The notes under the pieces: generated by a model
Databases searched by the model: none
What the model was told of the DNA's origin: nothing
What the model saw: only the letters and a program-made list of their open reading frames with translations
Origin: an uncultured Clostridia bacterium
Lineage (GTDB): Bacteria; Bacillota; Clostridia; TANB77; CAG-508
NCBI GenBank assembly: GCA_944386645.1
Contig: CALXBW010000016.1
Span: 1 to 32,378 of the forward strand
Reading direction: 5' to 3'
DNA length: 32,378 nt
In this document: piece by piece, positions 28,330 to 32,378 of the stretch
Position numbering within the stretch: position 1 is the first letter of the stretch
Layout: each line of letters starts with the position of its first letter
Translations under genes and position numbers: made by a program

Positions 28330-30954
28330 TTATCTTTCTATATCTTTTTCCATCATTTTCTTTAAAATTTTTCCTTCTTTCTCTATATCATTGATTTTTA
28401 AGTTTTCAGTGTTTTTATTTAAAGAATACATTTGCATTTTTCTTTTCGATGCATATTCTTCATCAAGTTTTCTTAATCTCATATAATTTATTTTTTCTCT
28501 TATCTTACTAGCTTTTTCTTGTACCAATATACTTCCACTTCTTTTTATTATTTCTTTTCCTATTCCTTCTTCTTCCAACACTTCTATTATTTCCTTTATT
28601 TCTTTTGCTTTGCCTCGTGCTAATATAGTTCCATTTGTTTTTATTATTTCTTTTCCTATTCCTTCTTCTTCCAACACTTCTATTATTTCCTTTATTTCTT
28701 TTGCTTTACCTTTTGCTAATATATCTCCATTTGTTTTTATTATTTCTTTTCCTATTCCTTCTTCTTCTAATACTTTTATTATTTCTTTTATTTCTTCTGC
28801 TTTACCTTGTACCAATATAGTTCCATTTGTTTTTATTATTTCTTTTCCTATTCCTTCTTCTTCTAATACCTTTATTATCTCTTTTATTTCTTTTGCTTTG
28901 CCTAGGGCTAATATACTTCCGCTTCTTTTTATTATTTCTTTTCCTATTCCTTCTTCTTCTAATACCTTTATTATCTCTTTTATTTCTTTTGCTTTGCCTA
29001 GGGCTAATATACTTCCGCTTCTTTTTATTATTTCTTTTCCTATTCCTTCTTCTTCTAATACCTTTATTATCTCTTTTATTTCTTTTGCTTTACCACAAGC
29101 TAATATATTTACACTTCTTTTTATTATTTCTTTTCCTATTCCTTCTTCTTCCAACACCTCTATTATTTCTTTTATTTCTTTTGCTTTACCTTGTGCTAAT
29201 ATAGTTCCATTTCTTTTTATTATTTCTTTCCCTATTCCTTCTTCTTCTAATACCTCTATTATTTCTTTTATTTCTCCTGCTTTACCATAAGCTAATATAT
29301 TTCCATTTCTTTTTATTATTTCTTTTCCTATTCCTTCTTCTTCCAATACTTCTATTATTTCCTTTATTTCTTTTACTTTACCACAAGCTAATATAGTTCC
29401 ACTTCTTTTTATTGTTTCTTTTCCTATTCCTTCTTCTTCCAATACCTCTATTATTTCTTTTATTTCTTTTGCTTTACCTAGTGCTAATATATTTCCATTT
29501 CTTTTTATTATTTCTTTCCCTATTCCTTCTTCTTCCAATACCTCTATTATTTCTTTTATTTCTTTTGCTTTACCTTGTGCTAATATATTTCCATTTCTTT
29601 TTATTATTTCTTTCCCTATTCCTTCTTCTTCCAACACCTTTATTATCTCTTTTATTTCTTTTGCTTTGCCTCGTACCAATATAGTTCCATTTCTTTTTAT
29701 TATTTCTCTTCCTATTCCTTCTTCTTCTAACACCTTTATTATTTCTTTTATTTCTCCTGCTTTACCATAAGCTAATATATTTCCATTTGTTTTTATTATT
29801 TCTTTCCCTATTCCTTCTTCTTCTAACACCTTTATTATTTCTTTTATTTCTTTTGTTTTGCCTCGTGCTAATATGTCCCCATTTGTTTTTATTATTTCTT
29901 TTCCTATTCCTTCTTCTAACACCTTTATTATCTCTTTTATTTCTTTTGCTTTGCCTCGTGCTAATATAGTTCCATTTGTTTTTATTATTTCTTTTCCTAT
30001 TCCTTCTTCTTCTAACACCTTTATTATTTCTTTTATTTCTTTTGCTTTACCTTGTACTAATATATTTACATTTGTTTTTATTATTTCTTTTCCTATTTCT
30101 TCTTCTTCTAACACCTTTATTATTTCTTTTATTTTTTTTGCTTTACCTTGTGCTAATATACTTCCACTTCTTTTTATTACTTCTTTTCCTATTTTTTCTT
30201 CTTCTAACACCTTTATTATTTCTTTTATTTCTTTTGCTTTACCTTGTGCTAATATACTTCCACTTCTTTTTATTACTTCTTTTCCTATTTTTTCTCTTTC
30301 TAATACTTCTATTATTTCTTTTATTTCTTTTGCTTTGCCTAGGGCTAATATATTTCCATTTGTTTTTATTATTTCTTTTCCTATTCCTTCTTCTTCTAAC
30401 ACCTTTATTATTTCTTTTATTTCTTTTGCTTTGCCTTTTGCTAATATGTCTCCATTTGTTTTTATTATTTCTTTTCCTATTCCTTCTTCTTCCAATACCT
30501 CTATTATTTCTTTTATTTCTTTTGCTTTGCCTAAGGCTAATATAGTTCCATTTGTTTTTATTATTTCTTTTCCTATTTTTTCTTCTTCTAATACCTTTAT
30601 TATTTCTTTTATTTCTTTTGCTTTGCCTAGGGCTAATATAGTTCCATTTGTTTTTATTATTTCTTTTCCTATTTTTTCTTCTTCTAACACCTTTATTATT
30701 TCTTTTATTTCTTTTGCTTCGCCTCGTGCTAATATACTTCCGCTTCTTTTTATTATTTCTTTTCCTATTCCTTCTTCTTCCAACACATTTATTATTTCTT
30801 TTATTTCTTTTGCTTTGCCTAGAGCTAATATATTTCCATTTGTTTTTATTATTTCTTTTCCTATTCCTTCTTCTTCCAACACATTTATTATTTCTTTTAT
30901 TTTTTTTGCTAACTTTTCTCCTAATATTAATTCTAAACTATTACATTCTTCCAT
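28330..30954 (-). CDS. Protein of 25 tandem 32-residue helical repeats, function unknown
   Basis: The 874-residue product is a 16-residue leader, 25 contiguous repeats and a 59-residue charged C-terminal helix. Each repeat starts KEIKEII, has VLEEE at 9-13, GIGKEII at 14-20 and ends ILAxGKA; one unit (the 11th) lacks one Glu. Predicted fold is two helices per repeat, an alpha solenoid. Variation is confined mostly to positions 8, 14, 22-23 (TN, RS or RN), 25 (N, S, T or D) and 29 (L, R, K, Q, Y or C). There is no signal peptide. The start is ATG 30954 after GAGGTGG; the in-frame GTG at 30966 lies in that site. It is coupled to the gene upstream. I do not recognise a characterised family. Confidence 0.85.
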   Translation of the reverse strand: MEECNSLELILGEKLAKKIKEIINVLEEEGIGKEIIKTNGNILALGKAKEIKEIINVLEEEGIGKEIIKRSGSILARGEAKEIKEIIKVLEEEKIGKEIIKTNGTILALGKAKEIKEIIKVLEEEKIGKEIIKTNGTILALGKAKEIKEIIEVLEEEGIGKEIIKTNGDILAKGKAKEIKEIIKVLEEEGIGKEIIKTNGNILALGKAKEIKEIIEVLEREKIGKEVIKRSGSILAQGKAKEIKEIIKVLEEEKIGKEVIKRSGSILAQGKAKKIKEIIKVLEEEEIGKEIIKTNVNILVQGKAKEIKEIIKVLEEEGIGKEIIKTNGTILARGKAKEIKEIIKVLEEGIGKEIIKTNGDILARGKTKEIKEIIKVLEEEGIGKEIIKTNGNILAYGKAGEIKEIIKVLEEEGIGREIIKRNGTILVRGKAKEIKEIIKVLEEEGIGKEIIKRNGNILAQGKAKEIKEIIEVLEEEGIGKEIIKRNGNILALGKAKEIKEIIEVLEEEGIGKETIKRSGTILACGKVKEIKEIIEVLEEEGIGKEIIKRNGNILAYGKAGEIKEIIEVLEEEGIGKEIIKRNGTILAQGKAKEIKEIIEVLEEEGIGKEIIKRSVNILACGKAKEIKEIIKVLEEEGIGKEIIKRSGSILALGKAKEIKEIIKVLEEEGIGKEIIKRSGSILALGKAKEIKEIIKVLEEEGIGKEIIKTNGTILVQGKAEEIKEIIKVLEEEGIGKEIIKTNGDILAKGKAKEIKEIIEVLEEEGIGKEIIKTNGTILARGKAKEIKEIIEVLEEEGIGKEIIKRSGSILVQEKASKIREKINYMRLRKLDEEYASKRKMQMYSLNKNTENLKINDIEKEGKILKKMMEKDIER
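28510..30906 (-). repeat. Array of 25 in-frame 96-base repeats
   Basis: The 2.4-kb array encodes the repeats of the helical repeat protein. Units are contiguous with no spacers and keep the 96-base period, except one unit of 93 bases. The plus strand is pyrimidine-rich (TTCTTCTTCT stretches). Some neighbouring units are nearly identical in DNA (for example those around 28890-29080), which suggests recent duplication or gene conversion. The repeats create long open frames on the opposite strand that have no other support. Confidence 0.95.
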
Positions 30955-30967
30955 ATAATTTTCCACC

Positions 30968-31258
30968 TCATAAATTATTTTTTAATTCATTTTTTATATA
31001 TTTATTTATTAATTTCATTTTTTCATCTTTTTCAGATAAATAATTAATCTGCAACCATCCTAATATATTCAATGCTCTTTTTGATATATTTTTTTTATTA
31101 AATATATCATTTTTATCTATTTTTACTTTATATTCTATATTTCTATTGTCTTTTATTGTTTTTACAATTTCTATTGGTATTTTCATCACTAGTTTTCTAT
31201 CCATATTTTTTAAAATTTCAAATACTTCTGTATATGCATTTCTTCTATCCTCTTCCAT
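30968..31258 (-). CDS. Small helical protein of unknown function, coupled to the repeat protein
   Basis: The 96-residue product begins MEEDRRNAYTEVFEILKNMD and has no membrane helix or signal peptide. It is lysine- and isoleucine-rich and mainly helical, with a central IPIEIVKTIKDN and a later ISKRALNILGWLQINYLSE segment. I have the impression that small proteins of this layout (AYTEVxEIL ... IP ... LSxxALxLL) recur in Clostridia, but I cannot name a family. It is the first gene of the unit; its TGA overlaps the ribosome binding site of the repeat gene, so the two are translated together. Promoter at 31295-31323 and a GTAGGTGAAT ribosome binding site support expression. Confidence 0.8.
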   Translation of the reverse strand: MEEDRRNAYTEVFEILKNMDRKLVMKIPIEIVKTIKDNRNIEYKVKIDKNDIFNKKNISKRALNILGWLQINYLSEKDEKMKLINKYIKNELKNNL

Positions 31259-31294
31259 TTTTATTCACCTACTTCTTATTTAATTAACATAATG

Positions 31295-31323
31295 ATTTTA
31301 CCATCTTTTTTTATTTTTTTCAA
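31295..31323 (-). promoter_or_regulatory. Promoter of the repeat-protein unit
   Basis: Minus-strand TTGAAA (31318-31323), 17-base spacer and TAAAAT (31295-31300), 36 bases upstream of the start codon of the 96-residue gene. The rest of 31324-31490 is AT-rich with no gene. Confidence 0.7.
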
Positions 31324-31502
31324 GTACTTACATTTCTTTCTTAATTTAACTATGAAATAAATATGATAATTTCTTAAATAAAAAATTGAGAAAATGTCCA
31401 AATAAAATATTTATTTTTTTCTTAAATGACCTAATTAAAAAAATTATTTAAGTCTAGATTATAGAAATTAGAAAAATAGAATCCACACTAAAAAGGAGAT
31501 GA

Positions 31503-31574
31503 ATGATAAAATGCTATTTACAACTTATTTTCTATTTTAAATATAATAAAAAAATATATATTAAAAAACCTTAG
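31503..31574 (+). CDS. Possible 23-residue peptide or gene remnant
   Basis: AAAAGGAG at 31491-31498 is the only good plus-strand ribosome binding site in this part of the window. It precedes ATG 31503, which opens a 23-residue frame (MIKCYLQLIFYFKYN, then a lysine-rich tail) ending at TAG inside the terminator at 31563-31610. An overlapping frame from ATG 31499 would give 13 residues. A weak promoter, TTGAGA (31386-31391) with 16 bases to TATTTA (31408-31413), lies upstream. It could be a small hydrophobic peptide, or the leftover start of a deleted gene. Confidence 0.3.
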   Translation: MIKCYLQLIFYFKYNKKIYIKKP

Positions 31575-31610
31575 ATTATTAAACAAAGTTTTAATAATCT
31601 AAGGTTTTTT
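31563..31610. terminator. Bidirectional terminator
   Basis: A 21-base arm at 31563-31583 is exactly complementary to 31590-31610 (core CCTTAGATTATT / AATAATCTAAGG), with A6 and T6 at the ends. It begins 6 bases past the stop codon of the minus-strand 117-residue gene and also closes the plus-strand micro-ORF. Confidence 0.93.
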
Positions 31611-31616
31611 ATATTA

Positions 31617-31970
31617 TTATTGTTTTAATTCTTCTTGAGTTTCATCAATCCAATCAAGCAATATTTTCATATTTTTTTGAATAGATTCTTTACAATCAGA
31701 TAAATCATTAAGAATTTCTTTTTTTCTCTCTTCTGGTAATTCATCTTCTTTTATTTTCACTAAATCTAACCAAAATAATTCATAAAGAGCATATTTAATA
31801 TCTTCTTTTAAATTTTCTTTTACCTCATGCCATTTTTTATAATTTTCACATTTGGTATACTCTAACATGTTGACTTTTTTGTCTTTTGATTTTCCCCTAT
31901 AATATTCCTTAAATTCCATTTTATAAAGGTAGTCAATAAATGGATTAAGCATTTTTTCAAGGTTGTTCAT
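31617..31970 (-). CDS. Hypothetical 117-residue helical protein
   Basis: The product is charged, rich in Lys and Glu, and predicted almost fully helical, with no signal peptide or membrane helix. Aromatic-rich stretches (YLYKMEFKEYYRGK near 15-28, YALYELFWLDLVK near 60-72) suggest a small helical bundle. I recognise no family. It is monocistronic, with an AGGAGGAAG ribosome binding site, its own promoter (32064-32092) and terminator. Confidence 0.75.
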   Translation of the reverse strand: MNNLEKMLNPFIDYLYKMEFKEYYRGKSKDKKVNMLEYTKCENYKKWHEVKENLKEDIKYALYELFWLDLVKIKEDELPEERKKEILNDLSDCKESIQKNMKILLDWIDETQEELKQ

Positions 31971-32063
31971 AATGTCTTCCTCCTAAATGTAATATCATTG
32001 AATTTAAATGCATCTTGAACTTAAAAAAAATATTTTTTAAGTTGTTATTTTTTTTACTTATAT

Positions 32064-32092
32064 CTGATAGCATTTTATGGTCATCTTGTCAA
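32064..32092 (-). promoter_or_regulatory. Promoter of the 117-residue gene
   Basis: Minus-strand TTGACA (32087-32092), 17-base spacer, TATCAG (32064-32069). The leader holds an A/T-only inverted repeat, AACTTAAAAAA with TTTTTTAAGTT (about 32018-32043), which could be a weak attenuator. Confidence 0.6.
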
Positions 32093-32378
32093 GTATTATT
32101 TATGAAATTTTAATTATTAACATTATTTTAATGTTACAATTCGCAGCTTATATAGTTACATGTTCAATTTTTTGAGAAATAACTCTGTTGTGCGGGCGAA
32201 CACTGTTCGCCCCTACAGCTATTCTATTAGATTCTTCTATATAAGTTTTTATAGATTTTGATATAATAATAATGAATAAATTTTGAATGCGATTGGAGAT
32301 ATTTATAGAATTTGTTATATAATTTAATGAGGAATGTTCATGGGCAAAATCTTTGATTTTGAGCCTGAATGAAAGAGG
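32093..32378. other. Gene-poor end of the window with several inverted repeats
   Basis: No convincing gene is seen. TAACATTA (32118-32125) is repeated inverted at 32129-32136. A GC-rich palindrome lies at 32194-32212. Near the end, GGC-AAAATC (32343-32351) pairs with GATTTTGAGCC (32355-32365). A plus-strand ATG at 32339 opens only ten codons. The right-hand 100 bases may belong to a dispersed element or to the leader of a gene outside the window. Confidence 0.5.
32194..32212. repeat. GC-rich palindrome, REP-like
   Basis: GGGCGAACACTGTTCGCCC is a perfect 9-bp inverted repeat around a central C, followed by CTACA, in otherwise AT-rich sequence. There is no U-run, so it is not a simple terminator. 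It resembles dispersed extragenic palindromes seen in several bacteria; copy number in this genome cannot be judged here. Confidence 0.6.

Noticed and set aside
28510-30906. CRISPR-like periodic array
   Set aside because: The 96-base units are contiguous with no unique spacers, stay in frame and encode a regular protein repeat.
28330-30954. Calling the repeat protein a TALE or mTERF homologue
   Set aside because: The resemblance is in repeat length and the placement of variable residues; no diagnostic motif of those families is present.
29858-30958. Long plus-strand open frames opposite the repeat gene (up to 366 codons, others at 28610-29290 and 29976-30545)
   Set aside because: They arise because stop-free repeats are copied in the opposite strand, are low-complexity Phe/Ile/Leu/Ser, and lack ribosome binding sites.
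32339-32371. Plus-strand ATG as the start of a gene running off the window
   Set aside because: The frame closes after ten codons and has only a weak GAGG upstream.

Overview
The window is strongly AT-rich, uses AGGAGG-type ribosome binding sites throughout, and carries spoVA sporulation genes, a Gram-positive type IV pilus operon and a T-box leader on pheST. Together these point to a spore-forming member of the Clostridia (Bacillota), probably an anaerobe; nothing read here fixes the genus. Most genes lie on the minus strand.

Layout from left to right. (1) 1-7727, minus: a type IV pilus operon read right to left as pilMN (fused) - pilO - a PilP-like protein - a very short major pilin - prepilin peptidase pilD - a large pseudopilin - pilB - pilT - pilC (cut by the window edge). 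(2) 7982-10180, plus: a dodecin-like gene followed by spoVAC, spoVAD and spoVAEb, the core of the spore dipicolinic acid channel. (3) 10191-12683, minus: thioredoxin and secG, then truA, the diadenylate cyclase cdaA (interrupted by a one-base frameshift) and a 32-residue membrane peptide. (4) 12740-16533, minus: pheT and pheS behind a complete T-box leader. (5) 16540-17362, plus: a promoter, a structured RNA candidate and a membrane-anchored protein. (6) 17373-20109, minus: trmB and gdpP. (7) 20146-20331, plus: a second, diverged copy of the structured RNA. (8) 20358-28253, minus: rpoB and rpoC with a roughly 415-base leader and a strong promoter. (9) 28330-31323, minus: a small helical protein translationally coupled to a protein built from 25 near-identical 32-residue repeats. 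(10) 31491-32378: a plus-strand micro-ORF, an unknown 117-residue protein and a gene-poor tail with a GC-rich palindrome.

Functional links: the pilus genes encode almost a full assembly machine. cdaA and gdpP make and destroy c-di-AMP, so both ends of that signalling cycle are present. The spoVA genes serve dipicolinic acid transport in spores, with an unusual dodecin-like first cistron. The T-box ties pheST expression to uncharged tRNA-Phe.

Most worth following up: the 25-repeat protein, whose variation is confined to a few positions per repeat; the pair of homologous structured RNAs with compensatory base changes; the cdaA frameshift, which falls on a slip-prone UUU-UUU-CGG; and departures from family norms in the pilus genes (headless pilin, pilin Glu5 replaced, prepilin peptidase without its GxGD glycines).
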